Below, piece by piece: positions 25,745-33,412 of a stretch of 33,626 bases of DNA; within the stretch, counting starts at the first letter, position 1; the number at the start of each line of letters is the position of its first letter. The position numbers were made by a program, and so were the translations under genes. Source of the DNA: Leptospira biflexa (GTDB lineage Bacteria > Spirochaetota > Leptospiria > Turneriellales > DYLW01); contig DYLW01000016.1 in the NCBI GenBank assembly GCA_020721865.1, positions 1 to 33,626 of the forward strand, read 5' to 3'. The notes beneath the pieces were generated by a model. It had not been told where the DNA came from. It searched no databases and saw only the letters and a program-made list of their open reading frames with translations.

Positions 25745-26325
25745 GCTGGAAGCTTCTGCGTCTGGTCAATATAGGCGGAGAGAGAAAGCACTGTACTTTC
25801 CAGTTTTTCATTCACAAAAATTTTTTCAAACCGTTCCCTGAATTCCATTTCTTTTTTTGCCAGCTCCATCCTTTTTTCAATCTGCTCCGGTGTCTCCGTT
25901 TTTCTCCGGACAAGACGCTCCCGTAAAATTTCCAGAGACGGCGGAACCAGAAACAGATTATGGACGCCGGGATATTTTTCCTTCAACTGGAAACTTCCTT
26001 GTATATCGATATCCATGATCACCATCTTTCCCATCCCCAGAATCCGGCGAATTTCTGATTTTTGGGTACCATAAAACCGGTCCAGTACCGGGGCATATTC
26101 CAGAAAATCCCCGTTATTAATTCCGGCAAGAAAATCCTCTTTATCCACAAAATAGTATTCCACCCCGTTTTTTTCCGTTCCACGGGGAGGCCGGGTGGTG
26201 GTGGAAATACTGTAGGATAAATCCTGCCGGAATTCCAGCAGGCGTGTGATGACCGTGTTTTTTCCGGTTCCGGATGGTGCGGACAGGATGAAAATTTTAT
26301 TCTGTTCTTCCCGGGTTAAGTCCAT
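25741..26325 (-). CDS. gmk: Guanylate kinase
   Basis: Gmk phosphorylates GMP to GDP with ATP. The 194-residue protein has the P-loop SAPSGTGKNTVI, the GMP-binding ISTTTRPPRGTEKNGVEYYF, MDIDIQGSFQLKEKYP and the lid-like RLVRRKTETPEQIEKRM. The start is ATG 26325 overlapping the nikR-like stop (TGATG). Its 3' end overlaps miaA by 4 bases, so it is translated from the same mRNA. Confidence 0.97.
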   Translation of the reverse strand: MDLTREEQNKIFILSAPSGTGKNTVITRLLEFRQDLSYSISTTTRPPRGTEKNGVEYYFVDKEDFLAGINNGDFLEYAPVLDRFYGTQKSEIRRILGMGKMVIMDIDIQGSFQLKEKYPGVHNLFLVPPSLEILRERLVRRKTETPEQIEKRMELAKKEMEFRERFEKIFVNEKLESTVLSLSAYIDQTQKLPA

Positions 26326-26798
26326 CAGCTTTCAAACCTTGTGGTCTTTGTGAGGCGGGAAAATTTCACACCTTTTATGCCGGAAATCTGGGAGGCAATT
26401 TCCTGCACGGCAACCGGTCTTCCCCGGATAACAATTGTGTTCAGCATGTTGGCGTGATCCATACTCACTGCGGTGGAACAGACGATGAAAGCACGGGTGC
26501 ATTCCTGCAACTCCATGATTTTCTGGGACAACTCCCGGTGGTGGGGATCATAAACAATGACCAGTACCCCGGTAACCTGGTCATCATCCCCGGACCAAAC
26601 CTCTTCCACCATCTGCTCACGGATCAGATCCCGTATATATTCTGAGCGGGAGGCGTATCCTTTCTGTTGGAGATGGACATCCAGCTTTTCCAGCAAGGAT
26701 TCACTCAATGAGACGGTGAAACGTATGATTTTATTCCGGACGTTTTTGGGTATGAGGCTTTCAATGGTTTTATTAATCTTGATTTTTTTAACATTCAT
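26325..26798 (-). CDS. NikR-like ribbon-helix-helix regulator lacking the usual nickel ligands
   Basis: This 157-residue protein has a basic N-terminal ribbon-helix-helix DNA-binding domain (about 22-66: IIRFTVSLSESLLEKLD and SRSEYIRDLIREQM). An ACT-like NikR-type C-terminal domain follows (GVLVIVYDPHHREL to NTIVIRGRPVAVQEIAS). E. coli NikR binds nickel with His76, His87, His89 and Cys95. By my alignment the matching stretch STAVSMDHANMLN has no HxH and no Cys, and the earlier His is not kept. Cys100, Cys107 and His115 are present and might form another site. It lies in the operon 6 bases after hypD, so it probably controls hydrogenase maturation or nickel supply, but possibly through another signal. 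GGAG lies 10 bases before the ATG. Confidence 0.82.
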   Translation of the reverse strand: MNVKKIKINKTIESLIPKNVRNKIIRFTVSLSESLLEKLDVHLQQKGYASRSEYIRDLIREQMVEEVWSGDDDQVTGVLVIVYDPHHRELSQKIMELQECTRAFIVCSTAVSMDHANMLNTIVIRGRPVAVQEIASQISGIKGVKFSRLTKTTRFES

Positions 26799-26804
26799 AA
26801 GACG

Positions 26805-27890
26805 TTAGCTCCGACGATATTTATAATACGCCGCACAGGCCCCCTCGGAGGAGACCATGGTGGCCCCCAGCGGATTTTCCGGCACACATTCCTTCCCAAA
26901 AGCGGGACATTCAAACGGCTTTTTGTTCCCCTTCAGAATTTCCCCGGCAATACAGATTTCCGGTTCCTCCGTCCGGATATCCTGCACGGAAAAACGGAGA
27001 GATGCGTTATATTTCTGGTATTTATTCCGGAGAACCAGACCGCTCTGAGGGATATTTCCAATACCCCGCCACTTCTGGTCGCCATTTTCAAAAACTTCAT
27101 AGATGGCTTTCTGAGCACCTAAATTTCCCTCTTTGGTGACCACCCGTTCATAGGCATTCCGGACGGAATATTCCTTTTCTTCCAGCATTTGTACGAGGAA
27201 ATAAAAACCCCGCAGAATATCCACCGGCTCAAACCCAGTCACCGCTATGGGAGTGGAATATTTTTCCGCTATGGAAAAATACTCATGGTACCCCATCACC
27301 GCGTTCACATGACCCGCTGCCAGAAAACCATCAATAATATTATCCCCGGAGGATAAAATGGCATCCATGGCCGGAGGCACACGTACCTGGGAAACCAGAA
27401 CGGAGAAATTCTCCAAACCCATTTTGTCCGCGTGAAGGACCGCCATGGCATTTGCCGGAACGGTGGTTTCAAACCCGATGGCAAAAAAAACCACTTGCTT
27501 ATCCGGATTCTTTTTGGCTATGCCCACCGCATCCAGGGGAGAATACACAATCCGTACATCGTGGCCGGAGGCCTTTAAGGAAAAAAGGTCCATCCGGGAT
27601 CCCGGTACCCGCAGCATATCCCCAAAAGAGGTGAAAATCACATTGGGCTGGGATGCAATATGAAGTGCTTTATCAATCATCTCCAGAGGTGTCACGCATA
27701 CCGGGCACCCGGGGCCATGTACCAGATTAATTTCCGGAGGCAATAACTGATCAATCCCGAATTTCATGATGGAATGCGTTTGTCCGCCACAGATTTCCAT
27801 GATACTCCATTTCCGCGAAACTGTCTGGCGGATCAGTTGTGCATAATCCCGGGCGGATTTTTCATCCCGGTATTCATCCATGTACTTCAT
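26805..27890 (-). CDS. hypD: Hydrogenase maturation protein HypD
   Basis: HypD, an iron-sulfur protein, builds the Fe(CN)2CO unit of NiFe hydrogenases together with HypC and HypE. This 361-residue protein has the conserved [16 protein letters not shown] near residue 31, [10 protein letters not shown] (active CxxC region), [17 protein letters not shown] and [13 protein letters not shown]. Its C-terminal Cys region [15 protein letters not shown] and [12 protein letters not shown] fits the cluster site. It overlaps hypC by 4 bases. Confidence 0.97.
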   Translation of the reverse strand: MKYMDEYRDEKSARDYAQLIRQTVSRKWSIMEICGGQTHSIMKFGIDQLLPPEINLVHGPGCPVCVTPLEMIDKALHIASQPNVIFTSFGDMLRVPGSRMDLFSLKASGHDVRIVYSPLDAVGIAKKNPDKQVVFFAIGFETTVPANAMAVLHADKMGLENFSVLVSQVRVPPAMDAILSSGDNIIDGFLAAGHVNAVMGYHEYFSIAEKYSTPIAVTGFEPVDILRGFYFLVQMLEEKEYSVRNAYERVVTKEGNLGAQKAIYEVFENGDQKWRGIGNIPQSGLVLRNKYQKYNASLRFSVQDIRTEEPEICIAGEILKGNKKPFECPAFGKECVPENPLGATMVSSEGACAAYYKYRRS

Positions 27891-28153
27891 TGACTTTGGC
27901 TTTTCTCGTCCAGCTCTGCAATGGCCTCTCCCATTTCCGTGAGATAGGCAAACACCTCGTTGGCTTCTTGCTCATCAATAACGCTTAACGCAAATCCGGC
28001 ATGAACAATAACATAATCATCCACTTTTGCATCCGGCACATAGGCCATAGAGACTTCCTTCACGGACCCCCCAAAACTCACCTTCCCCATACGCATAAAT
28101 GCGTCTTCTTCATCGGTCATTTCAATAACTTTTCCAGGTATTCCAAGGCACAT
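27887..28153 (-). CDS. hypC: Hydrogenase maturation chaperone HypC
   Basis: HypC is the small scaffold that carries iron with HypD and delivers the Fe(CN)2CO unit to the hydrogenase large subunit. This 88-residue protein opens with [12 protein letters not shown], with the essential Cys2, and has the OB-like [20 protein letters not shown] as in the family. A GGAGAAAAC site precedes the ATG. The stop overlaps hypD (ATGA), and hypA ends 14 bases upstream. Confidence 0.97.
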   Translation of the reverse strand: MCLGIPGKVIEMTDEEDAFMRMGKVSFGGSVKEVSMAYVPDAKVDDYVIVHAGFALSVIDEQEANEVFAYLTEMGEAIAELDEKSQSQ

Positions 28154-28167
28154 GTTTTCTCCTTTTT

Positions 28168-28548
28168 TTATGCGGAACCTTTTCCGGATTTTATATCATC
28201 TTTTAAATCCAGCTCCAGTTGTTCAATGAACATGGAATCCCCGTCTATGATATCCACCTCCATTGAATGGCAATGCTCACACTGGAGAACATACTCCGTT
28301 GTTTGGGTTCGTTTCCCGCAGGATTTGCACTGGAGCACCAGAGGCTGTTCATGAATGATCAATTCCAGCTCCCCACAGGCCTCAAACTGGAGTTTATAAA
28401 TTTCAAACGCAGATTGAAGCTGTTCCGTCACCACTCCGGTCATGACTCCAATCTTCACCCGTACCCAGATTACTTTCTGGGCATTGTTTTCCTGGGCGAT
28501 TTTTTCCGCCTCCGTGAGGATAGCGTGTGCAATGGACATTTCATGCAT
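28168..28548 (-). CDS. hypA: Hydrogenase maturation nickel chaperone HypA
   Basis: HypA inserts nickel into the hydrogenase large subunit together with HypB. The 126-residue protein starts MHEMSIAHAIL, where His2 is the N-terminal nickel ligand. It has a zinc site of two CxxC motifs (CKSCGKRT and CEHCHS). The ATG at 28548 is chosen because it gives this His2 start; an upstream in-frame ATG would add 14 residues before it. It overlaps the hypB stop by 8 bases. Confidence 0.96.
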   Translation of the reverse strand: MHEMSIAHAILTEAEKIAQENNAQKVIWVRVKIGVMTGVVTEQLQSAFEIYKLQFEACGELELIIHEQPLVLQCKSCGKRTQTTEYVLQCEHCHSMEVDIIDGDSMFIEQLELDLKDDIKSGKGSA

Positions 28549-29188
28549 TTTTGATAAATTCCAGCCACTTTTCAAAATCATCCGGCACATTGATGGAATG
28601 CGTAAATATCGGAATTTTGGGATTCACTTTTTTTATGTTTTCCATCGCCTTCTCCATGGAAAAATTCATAATCTGAGCGGCCTCAATTTTTGTTATCAAT
28701 ACCACATCGGCCACATGAAACATAACCGGATACTTAACGGGTTTGTCATCCCCTTCCGTGGCACTCAGGAGTACCACATTGAGATCCGTCCCCACATGAA
28801 AATTAGCGGGACAGACCAGATTGCCCACATTTTCCACAAACAGATATTCAATCCCGGTTAAATCCATTTTGCCGATGGCTTTTTCCACCATAGAGGCGTC
28901 CAGATGACAGGTGGTTCCCGTGGTGATCTGGTACGAAAGGGCTCCTTTTTCCCGGATGCGTTTGGCATCATTTTCAGTTTCCAGATCCCCTTCAATGACA
29001 GCAATTTTCTGTGGCCCCATTTTTTCAATGGTCCTCTCCAGCAAAGTGGTCTTTCCGGAGCCGGGGGAGCTCATCATATTAAAACTTTTTATATTCTCCT
29101 CTTTTAGGAACTTATTGATAGCGGCCGCTTTTTCTTTATTGCTGTGCAGAATTTCCTTTCCCACTTTTACAGACAAACTGTTTTCCAT
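28541..29188 (-). CDS. hypB: Hydrogenase maturation GTPase HypB
   Basis: HypB is a nickel-binding GTPase that supplies HypA. The 215-residue protein has the P-loop SSPGSGKTTLLER, the switch region EGDLETENDAKRI, TGTTCHLDASMV with the GTPase-domain metal ligands Cys and His, VENVGNLVCPANF with the further Cys, and the guanine motif ITKIEA. It lacks the His-rich or CXXCGC N-terminal nickel-storage region of some HypB proteins. ATG 29188 has GAGAGG before it and is preferred over a GTG two codons earlier. It is the first gene of the long minus-strand run. Confidence 0.95.
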   Translation of the reverse strand: MENSLSVKVGKEILHSNKEKAAAINKFLKEENIKSFNMMSSPGSGKTTLLERTIEKMGPQKIAVIEGDLETENDAKRIREKGALSYQITTGTTCHLDASMVEKAIGKMDLTGIEYLFVENVGNLVCPANFHVGTDLNVVLLSATEGDDKPVKYPVMFHVADVVLITKIEAAQIMNFSMEKAMENIKKVNPKIPIFTHSINVPDDFEKWLEFIKNA

Positions 29189-29454
29189 AACCACCTCTCT
29201 ATCATTTTCTTCACCCAGAACAGATCACATATAATATAACTTTTTATTACCCCGTCTCCATTTATTTTCCGGTTATTTACTGGAAAAAATGGATTAAACA
29301 ATGATTTTAACGGTGACTTGCCGGTCAAACAAATTTCGGAATTTCACACAAAAATGGAATGGCGTTTCCGGCATGAACTTTCCCCCCGGAGAATCGTTTT
29401 TTCCATAAAAAATCCTTGCCATTACCACAAGGGTTTATTTATGATCGGATTTAT
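29189..29454. other. Divergent intergenic region between hypB and the PPK2 genes
   Basis: This is the largest clean divergent gap in the right half and should hold promoters for both transcription units. Candidate elements on the minus strand include a TATATT (29238-29233), but no convincing -35 partner is visible. I see no exact GTATGA-N16-TCATAC nickel-regulator operator. A run of A/T-rich tracts is the only other feature. Confidence 0.4.
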
Positions 29455-30228
29455 ATGCTGGAAATTCTGGATTTGAATGTTAAGAAAAATATATCCCCGG
29501 AGGATATAAAAAATAAAAAGAAAAAAGCCGGTGAAGATTTGTTCATGCTTCAGAAATATCTGAAAGGTGAAAATATTCCGGTCATTCTGGTTTTTGAAGG
29601 CCTGGAAGCTGCGGGAAAAGGAAGCATCATTTCCAATATCACCCGGGCCATGGATCCACGGGGCTTTCGGGTGATTCCTGTGATGGCTCCGGATGAGAAG
29701 GAAAGGAATAAACCTTTTTTGCAACGTTTCTGGGTGGACACCCCGGCCAAAGGATTTATCCATATTTTTGACCAGTCCTGGTACATGCATGTACTGGAAG
29801 AAAGGGTGGAAAAAAAAGCCCGGAAAAAAGAAAATTTAGCATCCCGCAATGAAATAAACCAGTTTGAAAGAACTCTGGTGGATAACGGAACATCCATCAT
29901 CAAGTTCTGGCTGCATATATCCCGGAAAGAACAGGAAAAACGGCTGAAGAAAATGCAGAAGTCAAAAGAAGACCGCTGGCGGGTCACCTCCGATGACTGG
30001 GAGAAACATGAGAAGTATGACAAGTACATAAAAGCGGCGGAAGAAATGTTCCGGGATACGAACACATCCTGGGCACCCTGGCATATAGTGTCCACAGAAG
30101 ATCTGGACAATGGGAAAATCACTGTCATGGAAACGGTGGTCAGCTTCATGGAGGGAATCGTGGGAAAGACATTCCGGGAAAAAGCGTTGGAATCCTTCCA
30201 GCGGTCCATTGGAATCACGGGAGGATAA
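29455..30228 (+). CDS. ppk2A: PPK2-family polyphosphate kinase, probably the non-catalytic partner
   Basis: PPK2 enzymes transfer phosphate from polyphosphate to nucleotides. This 257-residue protein has the PPK2 P-loop region VFEGLEAAGKGSII, where Glu51 replaces the usual Asp. It has WVDTPAKGFIHIF and FDQSWYMH where FDRSWY is normal (Gln107 for Arg). Family segments NEINQFERTLVDNG and IIKFWLHISRKEQEKRL, and APWHIVSTEDLDNG, resemble the N-terminal domain of two-domain (class II, PAP-type) PPK2s. I infer a supporting or weakly active role with the next gene. The ATG at 29455 gives the normal N-terminus; a TTG 13 codons upstream is less likely. Confidence 0.85.
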   Translation: MLEILDLNVKKNISPEDIKNKKKKAGEDLFMLQKYLKGENIPVILVFEGLEAAGKGSIISNITRAMDPRGFRVIPVMAPDEKERNKPFLQRFWVDTPAKGFIHIFDQSWYMHVLEERVEKKARKKENLASRNEINQFERTLVDNGTSIIKFWLHISRKEQEKRLKKMQKSKEDRWRVTSDDWEKHEKYDKYIKAAEEMFRDTNTSWAPWHIVSTEDLDNGKITVMETVVSFMEGIVGKTFREKALESFQRSIGITGG

Positions 30229-30232
30229 GGCA

Positions 30233-30940
30233 ATGCTGGAAAATATCGATTTAACACAGAAAATCACAAAAGAAGAGTATAATGAAAAACTCCCGCTTTT
30301 ACAGGAAAAACTGCTCTTTCTCCAGCACAGATTGTATGAGAAAAAGACACCGGTAATCATCGTATACGAAGGCTGGGACGCAGCCGGAAAGGGTGGAAAC
30401 ATAAAACGGGTTACGGAAAAACTGAATCCGAGGGGTTATGAAGTGGTTTCCATTGCCAAACCCACGTCAGAAGAAATATCCCACCATTATCTTTGGCGAT
30501 TCTGGAAACGAATCCCGGAGCGGGGAAAAATCACGATTTTTGACCGCTCCTGGTATGGTCGGGTGATGGTGGAAAGGGTGGAAGGTTTCGCGAAGGAAGA
30601 GGAATGGAAACGGGCTTATCAGGAAATCAATGAAATGGAATCTGCGATCATCCGCTTTGGGTGTGTTCTTTTTAAATTCTGGATCCAGATTGATAAAGAA
30701 GAACAATTGCGACGATTTGAAGATAGAAAAAATGATAAACTGAAGTCCTATAAGCTGACGGATGAAGACTGGCGAAACCGGGAAAAATGGGATCAATATG
30801 AAAAAGCCGTGGAAGACATGCTGCTGAAAACCAGCACGGTGGATGCACCCTGGAGCATTGTTCCCGGCAACGATAAATACTTTGCCCGGATCTACACCCT
30901 GAACATATTGCTGGACAGATTAAAAAAAGCAGTGGGTTAA
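30233..30940 (+). CDS. ppk2B: PPK2-family polyphosphate kinase, complete active-site motifs
   Basis: This 235-residue protein has the canonical PPK2 P-loop VYEGWDAAGKGGNI (Asp49, Lys53), the FDRSWYGRVMVERV Walker B/lid motif (Asp104, Arg105), LWRFWKRIPERGKI and the KFWIQIDKEEQLRR family stretch. It should transfer phosphate between polyphosphate and a nucleoside mono- or diphosphate. GGGAGG lies before the ATG and the gene follows the first PPK2 with a 4-base gap. The two together match the two halves of class II PPK2 proteins as separate genes. The stop TAA shares the TTAA with the convergent engB stop. Confidence 0.93.
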   Translation: MLENIDLTQKITKEEYNEKLPLLQEKLLFLQHRLYEKKTPVIIVYEGWDAAGKGGNIKRVTEKLNPRGYEVVSIAKPTSEEISHHYLWRFWKRIPERGKITIFDRSWYGRVMVERVEGFAKEEEWKRAYQEINEMESAIIRFGCVLFKFWIQIDKEEQLRRFEDRKNDKLKSYKLTDEDWRNREKWDQYEKAVEDMLLKTSTVDAPWSIVPGNDKYFARIYTLNILLDRLKKAVG

Positions 30941-31527
30941 CGCAAAAGGCTTTCCATGACTTTATCATAGCCTTTTAAAGTCAAATTGGATACGGGGAAT
31001 ATTTCATCGATGCCCAGCTCATTTTTTTTAAATTCAAAATATTTCATACTTTTGTTGTAATCCTTCTGGTTCAGTTTATCCGTTTTTGTGAGAATAAAGA
31101 TAAAAGAAAAATCCCGGTTATCTATTTTTCTGGTCTCCATAAAATCCAGCAACTGAACTTCCTCTTCTGTTATTTCTCTGCGGATATCCATGGTAACATA
31201 GATTTTGATGATGTTGGGGCGATTCAGAAGATAATCACCAATCATTCCGGACAGAAAATCCCTATAGGAATGGGCAATTTTTGCATATCCGTAACCGGGT
31301 AGATCCACAAGAGAGAATCCAGGAGATTCATAATAAAAAAGTTTCTTTGTGGCACCCGGAGTGGAGGAAACATGGATGCTCTTTTTCTGGCCGGAAATGG
31401 ACCGGATAAAGGAACTTTTTCCAGAATTGGAGCGACCCATCACGCAGACCTCCGCCGGGGAATCCGGAAGCAGATCCCAGGAAGAAAATTTATCAATATA
31501 TTTAATGGAAATTGGGCGGAAGGACAT
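30937..31527 (-). CDS. engB: Ribosome biogenesis GTPase EngB/YsxC
   Basis: EngB is an essential GTPase acting in large-subunit assembly in most bacteria. This 196-residue protein has G1 GRSNSGKSSFI, GATKKLFYY (switch I), G3 VDLPGYGYAKIA, G4 LTKTDKL and a G5-like PVSNL, in family order and spacing. It follows the NUDIX gene by 1 base. A ribosome binding site is weak, so translation may be coupled. The 3' end overlaps the convergent second PPK2 gene by 4 bases. Confidence 0.95.
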   Translation of the reverse strand: MSFRPISIKYIDKFSSWDLLPDSPAEVCVMGRSNSGKSSFIRSISGQKKSIHVSSTPGATKKLFYYESPGFSLVDLPGYGYAKIAHSYRDFLSGMIGDYLLNRPNIIKIYVTMDIRREITEEEVQLLDFMETRKIDNRDFSFIFILTKTDKLNQKDYNKSMKYFEFKKNELGIDEIFPVSNLTLKGYDKVMESLLR

Positions 31528-31528
31528 A

Positions 31529-31963
31529 TCAGTTTTTCATTTTCATGGAGGGATCCGGGAATGTTCCGTTTTTCTTCCATGCAAAATAATCGGCCAGAAT
31601 TTCCCCATGATCAAAGGCCATAACATCCGGAAGCTTGCCAGAAAAAACCTGAGCATTTGCAGCGTCATCCTTCGCACAGAGCTCCCCCTGCCCTTCTGCG
31701 ATAAAAACCGCAGATACCGTATGGCTCCGGGGATCGCGGGAAGGATCAGAGTATACATACAAAAGCTGCTTCAATTCCACATCCAGGCTGGTTTCCTCTT
31801 TTGCTTCCCGGACAGCGGCATTCTCCATGGATTCCCCTTCTTCCACAAAGCCACCCGGAATAGCCCAGCCAAAAGGAGGGTTTTTCCTCTCAATCAGGAC
31901 AATTCCGCCCGCATATTCAATGATGATGTCCACGGTGGGTACTGGATTGCGGTAATTTGCCAT
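31529..31963 (-). CDS. NUDIX hydrolase
   Basis: This 144-residue protein has the Nudix box [20 protein letters not shown] followed by ETSLDVEL, with the catalytic REAKEE Glu residues, and the approach [16 protein letters not shown]. It would cleave a nucleoside diphosphate linked to another group; ADP-ribose or an oxidised nucleotide is possible but the substrate is not readable from the sequence. The start [14 protein letters not shown] gives a typical N-terminus. It runs directly into engB, one base apart. Confidence 0.92.
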   Translation of the reverse strand: MANYRNPVPTVDIIIEYAGGIVLIERKNPPFGWAIPGGFVEEGESMENAAVREAKEETSLDVELKQLLYVYSDPSRDPRSHTVSAVFIAEGQGELCAKDDAANAQVFSGKLPDVMAFDHGEILADYFAWKKNGTFPDPSMKMKN

Positions 31964-32080
31964 GACGGCATTGGCAAACTCTTTTCCAGCCTGTAAAGAT
32001 TTAATCCATTTGGAATATTGGTTGATTGCCCAGATGGAATCTTTGGATTGGTTTATTGTGAAATTATTTCAGGAGAGAAT

Positions 32081-33226
32081 ATGAAAGACCCGTTAACCCC
32101 CTATGGCAATAAACCCATGGTTACCCCCATTGTCCATTCAGTGAATTATGAGTATGAATCTTTTGAGGTGCTGCGGCAGATTACCGATGGCGAAATTGAT
32201 GGATACACATACCACCGGGATGATAACCCCACGGTGAGGGCGGTGGAAAAACGCATCGCAGAAATGGAACACGGCGTGGACGCCATCATTTCCACCACAG
32301 GAATGGCTGCCTGCACCATGGTCTATTTTACGTATCTGAAAGCGGGCGACCATATTATCCTGTTTCATGATATTTACGGAGCTCATTATAAAGTCTCCCT
32401 GATTTTGGAAAGGATGGGAATCCGTATTGACTGGGTGGACGCTGCCGAAGCATCCCAATTGGGAAAATACATCCAACCCAATACCCGCATGATTTTCTGT
32501 GAGACACCCAGCAACCCTCTGATAAAAACCATCGACATTGCGGAGACATCCAAACTGGCCAAAAAGCATAATATTCTATTTGTGGTGGACAACACATTTG
32601 CTACCCCATACCACCAGCTTCCTCTGGAATTGGGAGCGGACATGGTGGTGCACAGTGCCACCAAAGGCCTAGGGGGTCACAATGATCTCATGGCCGGCGT
32701 GATCATCGTCAAAGACAAAGAAGACTATGAAAAGCTATGGTTCACCCGGCAGGCCATTGGAACTACACTGGATGCATATTCCGCATCTTTGCTGGAAAGA
32801 GGATTAAAAACCTTTTATCTGCGTGCCCGGAAAATGAATGAAAACGCCCAGATCATGGCGGAATTTCTGCAGAAACATCCCAAAATAAAAACCGTATTTT
32901 ATCCTGGGCTACCCGGAGATCCCGGCCATGAAATTTCCAAAAAACAGATGAAAAACGGATTTGGTGGAATGCTGGCCTTTGAGGTGGGAGAAAACATCGA
33001 GGATGCAAAAACGATGATAAATAATCTAAATGAAATTTACCATGCTGTGAGTCTGGGAGCCACGGAATCTCTGATTTGTATTCCGTTTCTGACCACTATG
33101 TTGTATCTGCCGGCAGAAAGAAGACTTTCCTTTGGCGTGAAAAAGAATACCATCCGCCTTTCCGCCGGAATTGAAGATTCCGATGTTCTGATTAAGGATT
33201 TGCAGAATGCACTGGAAGCATTGTAA
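32081..33226 (+). CDS. PLP-dependent transsulfuration enzyme (cystathionine gamma-synthase/lyase or methionine gamma-lyase)
   Basis: This 381-residue enzyme belongs to the Cys/Met metabolism PLP family. The PLP-binding Lys is Lys195 in VHSATKGLGGHNDL. Other family marks are YHRDDNPTVRAVEKRIAEME, the aldimine-side HDIYGAHYKVS, ETPSNPLIKTIDI, VVDNTFATPYHQLPLELGA and the C-terminal VSLGATESLICIP with SAGIEDSDVLI. The choice between synthase, lyase and methionine gamma-lyase cannot be made from motifs alone. AGGAGAG lies just before the ATG at 32081, and an earlier in-frame start has no such site. No sulfur-pathway neighbours are visible. Confidence 0.9.
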   Translation: MKDPLTPYGNKPMVTPIVHSVNYEYESFEVLRQITDGEIDGYTYHRDDNPTVRAVEKRIAEMEHGVDAIISTTGMAACTMVYFTYLKAGDHIILFHDIYGAHYKVSLILERMGIRIDWVDAAEASQLGKYIQPNTRMIFCETPSNPLIKTIDIAETSKLAKKHNILFVVDNTFATPYHQLPLELGADMVVHSATKGLGGHNDLMAGVIIVKDKEDYEKLWFTRQAIGTTLDAYSASLLERGLKTFYLRARKMNENAQIMAEFLQKHPKIKTVFYPGLPGDPGHEISKKQMKNGFGGMLAFEVGENIEDAKTMINNLNEIYHAVSLGATESLICIPFLTTMLYLPAERRLSFGVKKNTIRLSAGIEDSDVLIKDLQNALEAL

Positions 33227-33412
33227 TCCCGCCGATGGTTCCGAATCTGGAAGTTAATTTCCGAGCGGGAAAGTAACATGAAAGCGGGGGTTCCATGGCT
33301 TTTTCCTCCTTTGCCGGCGGATGTGACTCTACCCTTCCCGCAATTCCGGATAGAACCCGTCAAAAATATTCTTTTTTTTTCCGCCATCACAGATTTTGAT
33401 TATATTCTCTCT

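Noticed and set aside
33227..33300. Possible terminator after the transsulfuration gene (TCCCGC paired with GCGGGA)
   Set aside because: The arms are far apart and no T-run follows, so it does not look like an intrinsic terminator.
33278..33412. An earlier in-frame ATG (33278) for the heptad-repeat protein
   Set aside because: The added 45 residues do not look like the family N-terminus and the ribosome binding site is weak, so the later start was kept, though this is not certain.
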